From positions 682,001 to 746,000 of the forward strand of contig NZ_UFWZ01000001.1 in the NCBI RefSeq assembly GCF_900461105.1: 64,000 nucleotides of DNA, read 5' to 3'. Both the position numbers and the translations under genes were made by a program. This DNA is from Clostridium putrefaciens (GTDB lineage Bacteria > Bacillota > Clostridia > Clostridiales > Clostridiaceae). Of this stretch, positions 39,145-48,755 are shown piece by piece. The stretch's first letter is position 1. Each line of letters opens with the position of its first letter. Under the pieces are notes generated by a model. That model did not search any database, was not told where the DNA came from, and saw only the letters and a program-made list of their open reading frames with translations.

Positions 39145-39173
39145 ATTTTAATAGATTGTTTAATTTTTGTCAA
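39145..39173 (-). promoter_or_regulatory. adhE sigma-A promoter overlapped by second Rex-like site
   Basis: On the minus strand TTGACA (39173-39168), 17 bases, TAAAAT (39150-39145) is a near-consensus promoter. A weaker Rex-like 18-mer, TTGTTTAATTTTTGTCAA at 39156-39173 (TTG/CAA ends kept, internal mismatches), covers the -35 box and spacer. Confidence 0.75.
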
Positions 39174-39591
39174 ACTTTTTTCAGCATATTTCGGAATATT
39201 ATTAAAAAGCTAAAAACAAGGGTACTTAATTATGAAAATATGAAATTTGAAACGTTGTCATTGAATTATATTTAATATATTTCCTGCATCTCTATTGTGA
39301 TATTTGAAAACTTCTATTATTTAATATCCTATGTATTTTGTCCTTTTACTATTTTTATATTCTTTTAAAAGTTATTTAAATTTATGAAAAAGGAATATCA
39401 TAAATTATTTCAATAATTTCCCTTCATTCATTGCGTGTAACCACTTTATAATTACTTTTTACAATATATCCTTTATAATACCAAAAAATAGTGCTAAAAT
39501 ATACTAATGTAATTAAATAGGAGGATAACATTTAAATTTTAGATAATTATAAGATAAAATACTTAATTTAGAAATAAGAAGGAGCGATTTT
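39174..39591. other. Intergenic region between adhE and pucR-like gene
   Basis: AT-rich spacer between divergent genes. It holds the upstream DNA of the adhE promoter and the pucR leader. A lone AGGAGG at 39521-39526 has no start codon at a usable distance. I see no RNA motif or repeat here. Confidence 0.5.
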
Positions 39592-40797
39592 ATGACTCTT
39601 TGCTGCAGAGACCTATTTCAACTTAAACATTTTTCAAAGTCAGTGCTATTAGCTGGAGAGGGTGGGTTAAATCGTGAGATTTCTTGGCCTTATACAAGAA
39701 TGACAGAATCTATTTCAAAGTGGGTTCATGGAGGGGAATTATTGTTTGTTACCTATATGGGATTTGAAGAAGATGATGATAGTCTTTTGATGTTATTAGA
39801 AGAGAGTATTGAAAAGAAACTTTCTGGTGTTGTGGTCTTAATTAACGATAAGGATAGAAAGAGTATATCAAAGATAATCATAAATAGGGCTAATGAAGAG
39901 AATTTACCACTTTTTACAATTCCATGGGATGTTAAGTTAATTGATATTATACAAGAAATATTTTTAAAGATAGAACAAAAAAGAGAAGAATCAAAGAATG
40001 CAAAACATTTTCTTGAATCTCTTATTTTATCACCGAGTAAACAAGACGAAGACATTCAAACATTAGCAGAATTTTATAATATAAAATTGAGACCATTTTA
40101 CTACATTTGTATATTCAAGATGGAGGAGTTACTTAATACTTCTGATGACATGGAGGATGTAAGCAAGTATATAGTCCGCTCTTTGGTGGAAGGTCTAAAT
40201 GAGGAGAATTACACCTTAATACCTATGGAATGTGCTAATCATATGACGGGACTAATATTTGCGAATGATTATGAGGAAGCAAAAAAGTCATCAGATTCTG
40301 TTGAAGCTGTATTTAATTTTGTAAGCGCAAAATACCCTAATGCTGAAATTAGTTTAAGTTTTAGTCGAATAAGAGGATCAAAATCAGAAATAAAGACGAG
40401 TTACAAGGAAGCATTTAAAGCCTTATCTATGTTACATATATATAACAAGGATTCAAGGATTATAAGGTATGAAGAACTAGGTATTATAAGGTTACTTATT
40501 GAATTAGATGATGTTCGTGATATTGAAAAGTATTGTTATGAAAATTTAGGACCTATTTTACAATATGATGAAAAACACGGTATGGATCTAATAGGAACTT
40601 TAAAATGTTATTTTAAAAATAATAGACATTTATTAAAGACATCTCAAGAACTTTTTATTCATAGAAACACATTGCTTTATAGATTGTCTACAATGAAGGA
40701 TCTACTAAAAAGAGATTTAGATGATGCCATGACGGATCTAGAACTTTTTAATAGTATATTAATTTATGAATTTCTTAACTTAAAAAGTCATATATAA
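39592..40797 (+). CDS. PucR-family transcriptional regulator
   Basis: 401 aa. PucR-like sensor domain at residues ~5-125 (AGEGGLNREISWPYTRMTES), GGDEF-like/CdaR middle domain, and a C-terminal helix-turn-helix of the HTH_30 type (LFIHRNTLLYRLSTMKDLL). PucR proteins commonly activate purine, allantoin or related nitrogen catabolism. It sits next to the creatininase/deaminase locus, which it likely controls (inference). RBS AAGGAG before the ATG. Confidence 0.9.
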   Translation: MTLCCRDLFQLKHFSKSVLLAGEGGLNREISWPYTRMTESISKWVHGGELLFVTYMGFEEDDDSLLMLLEESIEKKLSGVVVLINDKDRKSISKIIINRANEENLPLFTIPWDVKLIDIIQEIFLKIEQKREESKNAKHFLESLILSPSKQDEDIQTLAEFYNIKLRPFYYICIFKMEELLNTSDDMEDVSKYIVRSLVEGLNEENYTLIPMECANHMTGLIFANDYEEAKKSSDSVEAVFNFVSAKYPNAEISLSFSRIRGSKSEIKTSYKEAFKALSMLHIYNKDSRIIRYEELGIIRLLIELDDVRDIEKYCYENLGPILQYDEKHGMDLIGTLKCYFKNNRHLLKTSQELFIHRNTLLYRLSTMKDLLKRDLDDAMTDLELFNSILIYEFLNLKSHI

Positions 40798-40879
40798 AAT
40801 GAGATAAATATAAGTATTAAAAGATTATAAATATTCATACATAGGGTATCCTCTAATAGAAGTTAACATATGGAAACTT

Positions 40880-40926
40880 AAAAAGATTCTGTATCAAAAT
40901 AAAGTTTTGATACAGAATCTTTTTAA
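40880..40926. terminator. Bidirectional terminator
   Basis: AAAAAGATTCTGTATCAAAA pairs with TTTTGATACAGAATCTTTTT between the convergent pucR-like and transporter genes. Confidence 0.92.
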
Positions 40927-40957
40927 GTTAATAAAATGAATTTAATAAATGAATATA

Positions 40958-41866
40958 TTAGGCTAAGGTTTTTCCTTTGTCATTGTCTTTAGAAAATGAC
41001 AATATTAAAACTCCAGCAAAAATTAATAAACAAGCAATGATTTTTATTAATGTTATTTTCTCTCCTAGTAAAAGTGCCCCAAAAATAACACTAGTTATAG
41101 GTTCAAATGTGCTTATAACCGCTGCTTCACTTGCTCCAATATGGTTTATACCAACCTGTAATAAGGATAAAGCAACAACTGTGCATAAAAATGCAAATAT
41201 TGTAGATATAGCCCAAGACTTAGGTGTTAATGTAGATAAAACAAGTTGACTTGTAATATTACCATATAAAAACATACCTATACTTGAAGCTAATGCCACA
41301 TAAAATGTAATTTTAAATGGAGATTCACTTTTTAAACCACTCTTATCCATAAATATAATATAGAATGCATAGAACATTCCTGAAGCTACTGCTAAAACTA
41401 ATCCAATCAACGTACTAGAATTAAATGATGCAGAATTAAGAGCTGAAAAGAAAAAGCAACCTATACCGGACATAGCTATAATTAATGCTATTATCTTTTG
41501 TTTGCTTAATTTCTCATGGAAGAATATGACACAAGCAAGTGTTACAAACATTGGATAAGTAAAATGTATTGGGGTTACTATGCCTACGTCTATATTAGCA
41601 AAAGCTATATTTAACATAAGAGTTGTTATAGAATTACCTATAAACCCTAGTATTACTAAGTTTTTAAGCTGTGCTTTTGTTACTTTTAAATCAACTTTTA
41701 AAAATAATACAATAAGTAATAAAAAAGGTAAGCTTAAAAAGTTCCGAAGAAAGGTTAAGGTTACAGGATTACTTCCCCCAGCGCCATAGGTCATAGGTCC
41801 AAGAGTAAATGCAAATCCAAATGTAATAGAAGATAGCATTGTTAGAATTATTCCTTTTGTTTTCAT
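40958..41866 (-). CDS. DMT-superfamily transporter (two EamA domains)
   Basis: 302 aa, ten hydrophobic helices in two EamA halves, with the typical helix-end motifs FTYPMFVTLACVIFFHEKLS and STFEPITSVIFGALLLGEKI. It lies 27 bp downstream of the creatininase gene on the same strand, so it is probably co-transcribed and may move creatinine, its product or a related metabolite. The substrate is not readable from the sequence. Confidence 0.88.
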   Translation of the reverse strand: MKTKGIILTMLSSITFGFAFTLGPMTYGAGGSNPVTLTFLRNFLSLPFLLLIVLFLKVDLKVTKAQLKNLVILGFIGNSITTLMLNIAFANIDVGIVTPIHFTYPMFVTLACVIFFHEKLSKQKIIALIIAMSGIGCFFFSALNSASFNSSTLIGLVLAVASGMFYAFYIIFMDKSGLKSESPFKITFYVALASSIGMFLYGNITSQLVLSTLTPKSWAISTIFAFLCTVVALSLLQVGINHIGASEAAVISTFEPITSVIFGALLLGEKITLIKIIACLLIFAGVLILSFSKDNDKGKTLA

Positions 41867-41893
41867 ATTATAATTACTTCTTTCCGTATAAAA

Positions 41894-42649
41894 TTATTTA
41901 AAAGCTTCATCCATTATTTTTAAAATATTTGGAATAACATTATCTACAATTATCTTTCCTTTTTCGGCTGAAGATGATTTAGCGGATGCTAATATACCAG
42001 TTTCAGGAACAATACCCTTTTCTATAGGATATCTATAGTAAGTTGCTGGGCTAGCATTTTTTGTGTCTAAAATTTGATCTTCTCTAACAAGCTCTGGTGC
42101 AAAATACATCATAAGTGAAGTTTCTGTAACAGCAGCATGCTCTAAAGCCCAACCTGGGAATGGTACTTCATTAAATACCTCATCAATTACATGAGGTGAC
42201 ATTGGATCCCACCAGTTAGTAAGAAGAATTTGAACTTTATCACCATACTTTGCAGAACATAAATCCATAGCTTCTACAACAAAGGCTTCATTTTCAAAGT
42301 GGGCACTTAAAATAAAGATTTTTGTAAATCCATCACGAACAAACTCATCAAGTATATCCATTACTAAAGCTTGTAATGTAGCTCCATTTAAATCAATAGT
42401 TCCAGGGAATAATGGGCCACCACCACTTAATGGTTTTGACTTATAACCATAAGAAAGAGTTGGAGCAACTACTCCGTTTACTTTTTCAGCTATGCGATAA
42501 GCAAATCCTTCTGCAAGTACAGCATCTACACAAGTAGGTAAATGAGGACCATGCTGCTCTGTAGCACCTATTGGTAAGATAATCACATCATCCTTTTTCT
42601 TTGCGAATTCCTGCCAAGTCATATTTGACATTTTAAAATTTTCATACAT
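41894..42649 (-). CDS. crnA: Creatininase (creatinine amidohydrolase)
   Basis: 251 aa. Metal site GATEQHGPHLPTCVDA (E, H, D) and SAHFENEAF (H, E). It keeps features I recall from Pseudomonas creatininase beyond the family core: YGYKSKPLSGGG, FPGTIDLNGATLQ, and the active-site Trp region PGWALEHAAVTETSLM. The enzyme interconverts creatinine and creatine. Divergent from the CodA-like deaminase across a 254-bp shared control region. Other creatininase-family amidases are possible, but the match to true creatininase is unusually good. Confidence 0.85.
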   Translation of the reverse strand: MYENFKMSNMTWQEFAKKKDDVIILPIGATEQHGPHLPTCVDAVLAEGFAYRIAEKVNGVVAPTLSYGYKSKPLSGGGPLFPGTIDLNGATLQALVMDILDEFVRDGFTKIFILSAHFENEAFVVEAMDLCSAKYGDKVQILLTNWWDPMSPHVIDEVFNEVPFPGWALEHAAVTETSLMMYFAPELVREDQILDTKNASPATYYRYPIEKGIVPETGILASAKSSSAEKGKIIVDNVIPNILKIMDEAFK

Positions 42650-42719
42650 AATAACGTCTCCTTTTTATATGTTTAATAATATTTTTTGAAAGCAATATTT
42701 ATTATACTCTGGGTATATA

Positions 42720-42734
42720 GTACATACAATGTAC
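42720..42734. promoter_or_regulatory. Palindrome in shared crnA/deaminase control region
   Basis: GTACATACAATGTAC has perfect 6-bp arms with a 3-base spacer. A second dyad, ATTGTA/TACAAT with a 7-base spacer, is at 42796-42814. Both lie between the divergent catabolic genes and are candidate operators for the nearby PucR-like protein. Confidence 0.35.
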
Positions 42735-42903
42735 CAAAAATACAAAGAAACTCACAAAAGTATGTTCTTTTAATGCACAGTGATATTAAAATATTATTGT
42801 ATATTTAGTACAATGACTAGTTTATGTTTTCGTGTTAAACTTCCCCTATTGCTAATTTTAATAGTAAAAAATTAAATAGTAAAGACTGAAGGGAGATTAT
42901 TAA

Positions 42904-44166
42904 ATGAAATCCATTTTATTTAAAAATGCTAGATTAAAAGGAAATGAAACATTAGTTGATTTATTAGTTGAAGATGGGGTATATAAGGAAATAGGTTCAA
43001 ATATTTCAGAAAAGTATAAAGATGTGGAAAGCTTCGACCTAGAAGGAAATCTTGTTATTCCGCCTTATGTTGATCCACATATTCATTTAGATTACGTATA
43101 TACAGCTCGTATGCCTGGTGCAAGCAATGGAACAGGAACTCTTTTTGAAGGTATTCAAAGATGGTCTGAAACAAAAGGAAACATGACAACAGAGGAAATA
43201 AAAGGACGTGCAAGAGTAGCGCTTAAAAAAGAGATCTTATATGGAACACAATATCTTAGAACCCATGTTGATGTAACAGATCCTAAACTTACTGGTTTAA
43301 GAGCAATGATGGAACTTAAAGAAGAAGTAAAGGATCTTGTTGATATACAAATTATAGCATTTCCACAAGAAGGTATGTATTCATATAAAGATGGAGATAA
43401 ATTAGTAGAAGAAGCATTAAAAATGGGTGCTGATGTAGTAGGTGCTATACCTCACTTTGAATTTACAAGAGAAATGGGAGAAAAATCAGTTAAGAAAACT
43501 GTAGAGCTTGCTATTAAATACAATAAGTTAATTGATGTTCATTGTGATGAAACAGACGACGAACAATCAAGATTTGTTGAGCTTTTAGCTGCAGAGTCTT
43601 ATATGAATGGAATTGGGGAGCTTACAACAGCAAGTCATACTTGTGCTATGGGTTCATACAATAATGCATATGCATTTAAGTTATTTAAACTTTTGAAGTT
43701 ATCAAAAATTAACTTTATATCATGCCCAACTGAAAATATACATTTGCAAGGAAGGTATGACACATATCCAAAGAGAAGAGGACTTACAAGAGTTAAAGAA
43801 TTAAATGATGCAGGAATGAATGTTTGTTTTGCACAGGATTCAATTTCAGATCCATGGTATCCATTAGGAAACGGAAACTTAATGAATATTTTAGATGCTG
43901 GAATTCACATTTGTCATATGATGTCTGTTGAAGAGATTAATAATGCACTAGATTTAATCACAGTAAATGGTGCAAAGACTCTACATATACAAGATAAATA
44001 TGGTATAGAAGTAGGGAAGGATGCCAACTTTATAGCGCTAAATGCAAAAAATGAATTTGATGCAATACTTGAAAGAGTAGGAGTTAATTGTTCCGTTAGA
44101 AAGGGAGAATTCCTATTTAAAAGAGCACCAGAAGTTATTAACACAAGTATTTCTTTATTAAAATAA
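42904..44166 (+). CDS. CodA-family deaminase, probably creatinine deaminase
   Basis: 420-aa amidohydrolase close to E. coli cytosine deaminase CodA: VDPHIHLDYVYTAR (first HxH), LRTHVDVTDP, AIPHFEFTRE, LIDVHCDETDDEQSRF (His and catalytic Glu) and TASHTCAMGSYN (His). The last metal Asp is in CFAQDSISDPWYP. CodA reads CFGHDDVFDPWYP there, so the pocket Asp next to the metal Asp is Ser here and the preceding His is Gln. With a creatininase next door, creatinine (to N-methylhydantoin) is a better guess than cytosine. RBS AAGGGAGA. Confidence 0.8.
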   Translation: MKSILFKNARLKGNETLVDLLVEDGVYKEIGSNISEKYKDVESFDLEGNLVIPPYVDPHIHLDYVYTARMPGASNGTGTLFEGIQRWSETKGNMTTEEIKGRARVALKKEILYGTQYLRTHVDVTDPKLTGLRAMMELKEEVKDLVDIQIIAFPQEGMYSYKDGDKLVEEALKMGADVVGAIPHFEFTREMGEKSVKKTVELAIKYNKLIDVHCDETDDEQSRFVELLAAESYMNGIGELTTASHTCAMGSYNNAYAFKLFKLLKLSKINFISCPTENIHLQGRYDTYPKRRGLTRVKELNDAGMNVCFAQDSISDPWYPLGNGNLMNILDAGIHICHMMSVEEINNALDLITVNGAKTLHIQDKYGIEVGKDANFIALNAKNEFDAILERVGVNCSVRKGEFLFKRAPEVINTSISLLK

Positions 44167-44186
44167 TATTTTTATAAAAATAACGT

Positions 44187-44220
44187 AAAAAGCTATTGGA
44201 TAATATCTAGTAGCTTTTTA
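44187..44220 (+). terminator. Terminator after deaminase gene
   Basis: AAAAAGCTATT pairs (one G-T) with AGTAGCTTTTT, ending in T residues, 24 bases after the stop. Confidence 0.75.
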
Positions 44221-44318
44221 GGTTATAATAAACTTATGAAAAAGTCAGTTTTAATCTACATATTAAATAATTGATTTTATTAATATATACAATAAAACAT
44301 TGAAAGAAGGGATACACA

Positions 44319-46124
44319 ATGTTAAGTGATGGAATAAATAAAAAGACTAATAGGCTAATAAATGAAAAATCACCTTATTTACTTCAGCACGCTTATAATC
44401 CTGTAGAGTGGTATGGATGGAGCGAAGAAGCTTTTGAAAAGGCTCGAACAGAGGATAAACCTATATTTTTAAGTATAGGATATAGCACTTGTCATTGGTG
44501 TCATGTTATGGCTCATGAATCCTTTGAAGATGAAGAAGTAGCAAATATATTGAATAATTATTTTATTTGTATAAAAGTTGACAGAGAAGAAAGGCCGGAC
44601 ATAGATAGTGTATATATGTCAGTATGCCAGGCTATGACAGGAGGGGGAGGATGGCCTCTTAACTTATTTTTAACTAAAGATAAAAAGCCTTTTTATGCAG
44701 GTACTTATTTCCCTAAGACTTCTAAATATAACCAAACAGGGTTTATAGAAATTTTAGATAGTATAAATAATGTTTGGGTAAGTAACAAAGACCATGTATT
44801 AACCACAGCAGATCAGGTAGTTAGAACTTTAAATGAGGATGGTTATGGTGATAGTTCTAATATTTCAAAAGATATCCTTAATGAAGGATTTCAAAGTTTC
44901 TTAAATTCTTTTGATGATGTATTTGGTGGATTTAGTAAGGCGCCTAAGTTTCCTAGCCCTCATAACTTATCTTATCTTTTAAGTTATTATAAAGCTACAA
45001 GAGAAAAAAGAGCTTTAGAAATGGTTGAAATTACATTAAAGAGTATGTACAAAGGTGGTATATTTGATCACATAGGCTTTGGATTTTCTAGATATTCTGT
45101 GGATGAAAAGTGGTTAGTACCTCATTTTGAAAAGATGCTTTATGATAACGCTCTTTTAGCTATGGCTTATATAGAAACCTATGAAATAACTAAAGATAAT
45201 ATATATAAGGAAGTAGCAGAAAAGATACTTACCTATATATTAAGGGATATGACATCAAAAGAAGGCGGGTTTTATTGTGGAGAAGATGCAGATTCACAGG
45301 GGGTTGAAGGGAAGTTTTATCTATGGGACTTTACAGAACTATACAAGGTTTTAAATAGGGAAGAGGCGGATTTATTTATTAATTACTACGGTATACAAAG
45401 AGAAGGAAACTTTGAAGGTAGTAATATACCAAACTTAATTGGAGAAGAATTAAAGGATTTAGATAAGAATAGTTTAAAGGATAAATTGGAGAATATAAGA
45501 AGAAAACTTTTTGACTATAGAGAAAAAAGAATTCATCCACATAAGGATGATAAGATATTAACATCTTGGAATGGACTTATGATTGCAGCATTTGCAAAGG
45601 CTGGTAGGATACTTAATGAAGAAAAGTACAAAGATGCATCTATTAAAGCATTAGAATTTGTATTTATTAAACTTCAAAGAGAGGATGGAAGACTCCTTGC
45701 AAGATTTAGGGATGGTGAATCACGATACCTTGCTTACTTAGATGATTATGCTTTTATTATTTGGGCACTTATTGAGGTTTATGAAGTAACAAAAGATTAT
45801 TCTTATATAGAAAAGTCTTTAGAGTTAAACAAGGATATGATGCAATTATTCCTAGACGAAGAAAAGGGTGGATTATTCTTATATGGGAGAGATAGTGAGA
45901 AGCTTATATTAAGACCTAAGGATATTTATGACGGAGCCATACCTTCAGGAAATGGGGTAGCAGCTATGAATATGTTAAGACTTTTCAAAATTACAGGAGA
46001 TACAAAATTAAAAGATGAAGCAGAAAGCATATTTAAAGTGTTTGGTAATTCAATAAATAAAATACCTAGAGCTCATGCAAAGACTTTGGAGGCTTTATTA
46101 TATAGTGATTTTAATTTAAAATAA
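44319..46124 (+). CDS. DUF255 thioredoxin-domain protein (YyaL/spermatogenesis-associated 20-like)
   Basis: 601 aa. N-terminal thioredoxin-like domain with [16 protein letters not shown] (CxxC) and [13 protein letters not shown], followed by an (alpha/alpha)6-barrel like N-acyl-glucosamine epimerases ([28 protein letters not shown] region). Widely conserved, function unknown. The family is often near 700 aa, so this one is somewhat short. RBS AAAGAAGGGA. Single gene. Confidence 0.9.
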   Translation: MLSDGINKKTNRLINEKSPYLLQHAYNPVEWYGWSEEAFEKARTEDKPIFLSIGYSTCHWCHVMAHESFEDEEVANILNNYFICIKVDREERPDIDSVYMSVCQAMTGGGGWPLNLFLTKDKKPFYAGTYFPKTSKYNQTGFIEILDSINNVWVSNKDHVLTTADQVVRTLNEDGYGDSSNISKDILNEGFQSFLNSFDDVFGGFSKAPKFPSPHNLSYLLSYYKATREKRALEMVEITLKSMYKGGIFDHIGFGFSRYSVDEKWLVPHFEKMLYDNALLAMAYIETYEITKDNIYKEVAEKILTYILRDMTSKEGGFYCGEDADSQGVEGKFYLWDFTELYKVLNREEADLFINYYGIQREGNFEGSNIPNLIGEELKDLDKNSLKDKLENIRRKLFDYREKRIHPHKDDKILTSWNGLMIAAFAKAGRILNEEKYKDASIKALEFVFIKLQREDGRLLARFRDGESRYLAYLDDYAFIIWALIEVYEVTKDYSYIEKSLELNKDMMQLFLDEEKGGLFLYGRDSEKLILRPKDIYDGAIPSGNGVAAMNMLRLFKITGDTKLKDEAESIFKVFGNSINKIPRAHAKTLEALLYSDFNLK

Positions 46125-46218
46125 CTTGGAAAAGCTCAATGTATTGTAAGTTAACAGCTAGATATCCAGTTATTATAGGGTAGCTCCAAAATAGAAAATT
46201 ATATAGGGGTAGGGGAAC

Positions 46219-46932
46219 ATGAAGGAAAGTTTTAGATATAAAGATGAAAAGATAGAATATAAAATAATATATAGCAATAGGAAGACTATGGAGATAAGTA
46301 TAGAACCTCCAGATAAAATAACAGTAAGAGCTCCTATAAGGTTACCTAAATATAAGATTGTAGAAAGACTCACAGAAAAGGGAGACTGGATATTAAAATA
46401 TCTAAATAACTTCAAAACTATAGATTATAAACCTACAAATAGAGAGTTCATTAATGGTGAGAAGCTTTTATATCTTGGAATAGAATATGATCTTATAATA
46501 TGTGAATATTATTTAAGTCAAAAGCCAGGGGTATATATAGAAGAAGGATGTATTGTAGTTAACTTTAAGGAAAACAATAAGGATGATATAAAAAAGGGTT
46601 TGGAACTTTGGTATAGAAAGGAAGCTTTAAATTATATCTTAGGCAGTATAAAGCAGTATGAAAATAGTCTTAATAAAATACCAAAGGACATAGTGGTTAA
46701 GGAACAAAAGAAGAGGTGGGGTAGCTGTACCTATGATAACAGATTACTATTTAACTGGAGATGTGTAATGGCAAGGCCTAAGGCTGTAGACTATGTTATC
46801 TTGCATGAAATGTGTCATATAGTTCATAAAGATCATTCTAAAAATTTTTGGAATCTTGTAGAGTCTATAATGCCAAGTTACAAAGAAGAGAAGCAGTGGC
46901 TTAAAATAAATGGACATAAATTAACGCTATAA
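46219..46932 (+). CDS. YgjP-like zinc metallopeptidase (DUF45/M48-like)
   Basis: 237 aa. Zinc motif VILHEMCHIVHKDHSKNFW (HExxH with a downstream His) preceded by KKRWGSCTYDNRLLFNWR, the signature of the YgjP family. Cytosolic; the substrate is unknown. ATG at 46219 after GGGGTAGGGG. Confidence 0.9.
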   Translation: MKESFRYKDEKIEYKIIYSNRKTMEISIEPPDKITVRAPIRLPKYKIVERLTEKGDWILKYLNNFKTIDYKPTNREFINGEKLLYLGIEYDLIICEYYLSQKPGVYIEEGCIVVNFKENNKDDIKKGLELWYRKEALNYILGSIKQYENSLNKIPKDIVVKEQKKRWGSCTYDNRLLFNWRCVMARPKAVDYVILHEMCHIVHKDHSKNFWNLVESIMPSYKEEKQWLKINGHKLTL

Positions 46933-47056
46933 AAAGATCTCCTTCATTTAAAATAAGTATCTATAAAGTAAAAAAAAATATCAAAAAAATCTCTATTAAT
47001 TTTAAATGTGAATTTCATCAATAATTAAAGAAAAAAACAAACAATTGGTGGTGTAA

Positions 47057-47234
47057 ACAGTTACATTTAGTCAAATAAGATTAAACTTAGTTGTATAATT
47101 ATGAATTTACTAATAGAATATATAAATAATAAGTATAATTATTCAACTTTATATTTAAAGGATATGGTGTAATAACTGTGATATAGATTGTGCTACGGAT
47201 AAAACTCCTGCATTTTATACGTGGTACTTTTTTT
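47057..47234 (+). promoter_or_regulatory. Structured leader with terminator before NSS transporter gene
   Basis: The hairpin GTGCTACGGATAAAA / TTTTATACGTGGTAC (47190-47227, some G-T pairs) is followed by seven T residues and ends only ~41 bases before the ATG, too close to leave room for a separate promoter. Upstream, ACAGTTA (47057-47063) is complementary to TAACTGT (47173-47179), enclosing about 110 bases. This looks like an attenuator; I do not recognise a known aptamer. The remaining DNA from 46933 is plain AT-rich spacer. Confidence 0.5.
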
Positions 47235-47275
47235 GTATTAAATTATAAGGTGAAAACACTGGAGGGAGATAAAAA

Positions 47276-48643
47276 ATGAAAGATTTAAATAATAGAGAGT
47301 CATTTTCATCGGGTATGGCAATATTTTTTGCCACTTTAAGTTCGGCAGTAGGTCTAGGAAATATATGGAAATTCCCTTATTTAATAGGTAGTAATGGAGG
47401 GGGAGCATTTTTAATAGTTTATCTTTGCTGTATCCTTTTAGTTGGATTACCTATTATGATAAGTGAGTTTTACATTGGTAGGAAAACAAAAAAGAATATA
47501 GTGGGTGCTATAAAAACTATTAAGGGAGAATCAAATTGGCAACATATGGGGATAATAGGTGTAGTAACTGCCTACTTGATTTTATTCTTTTATAGTTCCG
47601 TAGGTGGATGGGTATATTCTTATGTATTTAAATCTATTAAAGGAGATTTTAAGAATATAAATGGTGATATTGCAAATATTGCATTTAAAAATACTATTAT
47701 AGGACCTATAGAACCTATCTTATGGCAAGTACTTGTGGTTGTGGTAGTATCTACAATAATATATTTAGGTGTAGGTGAAGGAATAGAAAAGGTGACTAAA
47801 ACTCTTATGCCTTTATTATTTGTGTTAATAATTATCTGTGATATAAGGGCGTTAATGCTTCCTAATGCCTCAGAAGGTTTAGAATTTTTGTTTAAACCTA
47901 ATTTTTCATTGCTTACTAAAGATGCATTTTTAGTGGCATTGGGGCTTTCTTTTTTTAAATTATCTCTTGGGGTAGGTACTATGGTTACATATAGTAGTTA
48001 TTTTAGAGAAGATAATAATATGATAGGTACTTCATTAAAGGTAGCTTTATCGGATACATTAGTTTCTATATTAGCTGGAATTGCTATTTTTCCAGCAGTA
48101 TTTTCTTTTGGATTAAAACCAGAGGCAGGACCTGGGTTACTATTTCTAACAATACCTTTAGTTTTTTCAAAGATACCTTTTGGTCAGGTTATGTTAGTGG
48201 CATTTTTTGTATTAAGTTCTATAGCTGCAACAACGGCTATGATGTCTATGCTAGAAGTATTGATTGCATACTACACAGAAGAAAAGTCTATGAGTAGAAA
48301 AAAAGCTGTTATAATAAATGCTTTAATTATAATTGGTATAGGTGTTTTTGCTACATTATCTGCAGATAGTCAAGGGCTTTTGGGTGGAATAACTATATTC
48401 GGAAAAGGAATTTTTGATATTTTTGATTATTTATCATCTAACATACTTATGCCTATAGGTGGGTTTTTAATACTAATACTTGTAGGATACTACAGCAAAA
48501 AGCAGAGTATAATAGATGAACTTTCAAATAAAGGTGAGTTAAACAATATAAAACTAATAAAATTATATTACTTTGTTATAAGATACATATCTCCTATATT
48601 TTTGTTGTTAATATTCTTTTATTCAATAGGAATAATAAAATAG
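47276..48643 (+). CDS. Neurotransmitter:sodium symporter (NSS) family transporter
   Basis: 455 aa, about 11-12 helices. The NSS hallmark LSSAVGLGNIWKFPYLIGSNGGGAF is at residues ~20-45 (TM1, Na+ and substrate sites). Na+-coupled uptake of an amino acid, in bacteria often Trp, Leu, Tyr or similar; the substrate here is unknown. RBS GGAGGGAG. Lies behind a leader terminator, so expression may be conditional. Confidence 0.93.
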   Translation: MKDLNNRESFSSGMAIFFATLSSAVGLGNIWKFPYLIGSNGGGAFLIVYLCCILLVGLPIMISEFYIGRKTKKNIVGAIKTIKGESNWQHMGIIGVVTAYLILFFYSSVGGWVYSYVFKSIKGDFKNINGDIANIAFKNTIIGPIEPILWQVLVVVVVSTIIYLGVGEGIEKVTKTLMPLLFVLIIICDIRALMLPNASEGLEFLFKPNFSLLTKDAFLVALGLSFFKLSLGVGTMVTYSSYFREDNNMIGTSLKVALSDTLVSILAGIAIFPAVFSFGLKPEAGPGLLFLTIPLVFSKIPFGQVMLVAFFVLSSIAATTAMMSMLEVLIAYYTEEKSMSRKKAVIINALIIIGIGVFATLSADSQGLLGGITIFGKGIFDIFDYLSSNILMPIGGFLILILVGYYSKKQSIIDELSNKGELNNIKLIKLYYFVIRYISPIFLLLIFFYSIGIIK

Positions 48644-48755
48644 TTCTGATGTACTAAAGATTATATAGAGATAATAATTAAAAACTTTTTATTAAAGTAG
48701 AAGTTTAAACATATACGCAAAAAAAGTGTACAAAATTTGAAAGGCGGCTATATTT

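Noticed and set aside
39515-39545. Small gene after the lone AGGAGG upstream of the PucR-like gene
   Set aside because: No ATG, GTG or TTG at a usable distance, and a stop follows at once.
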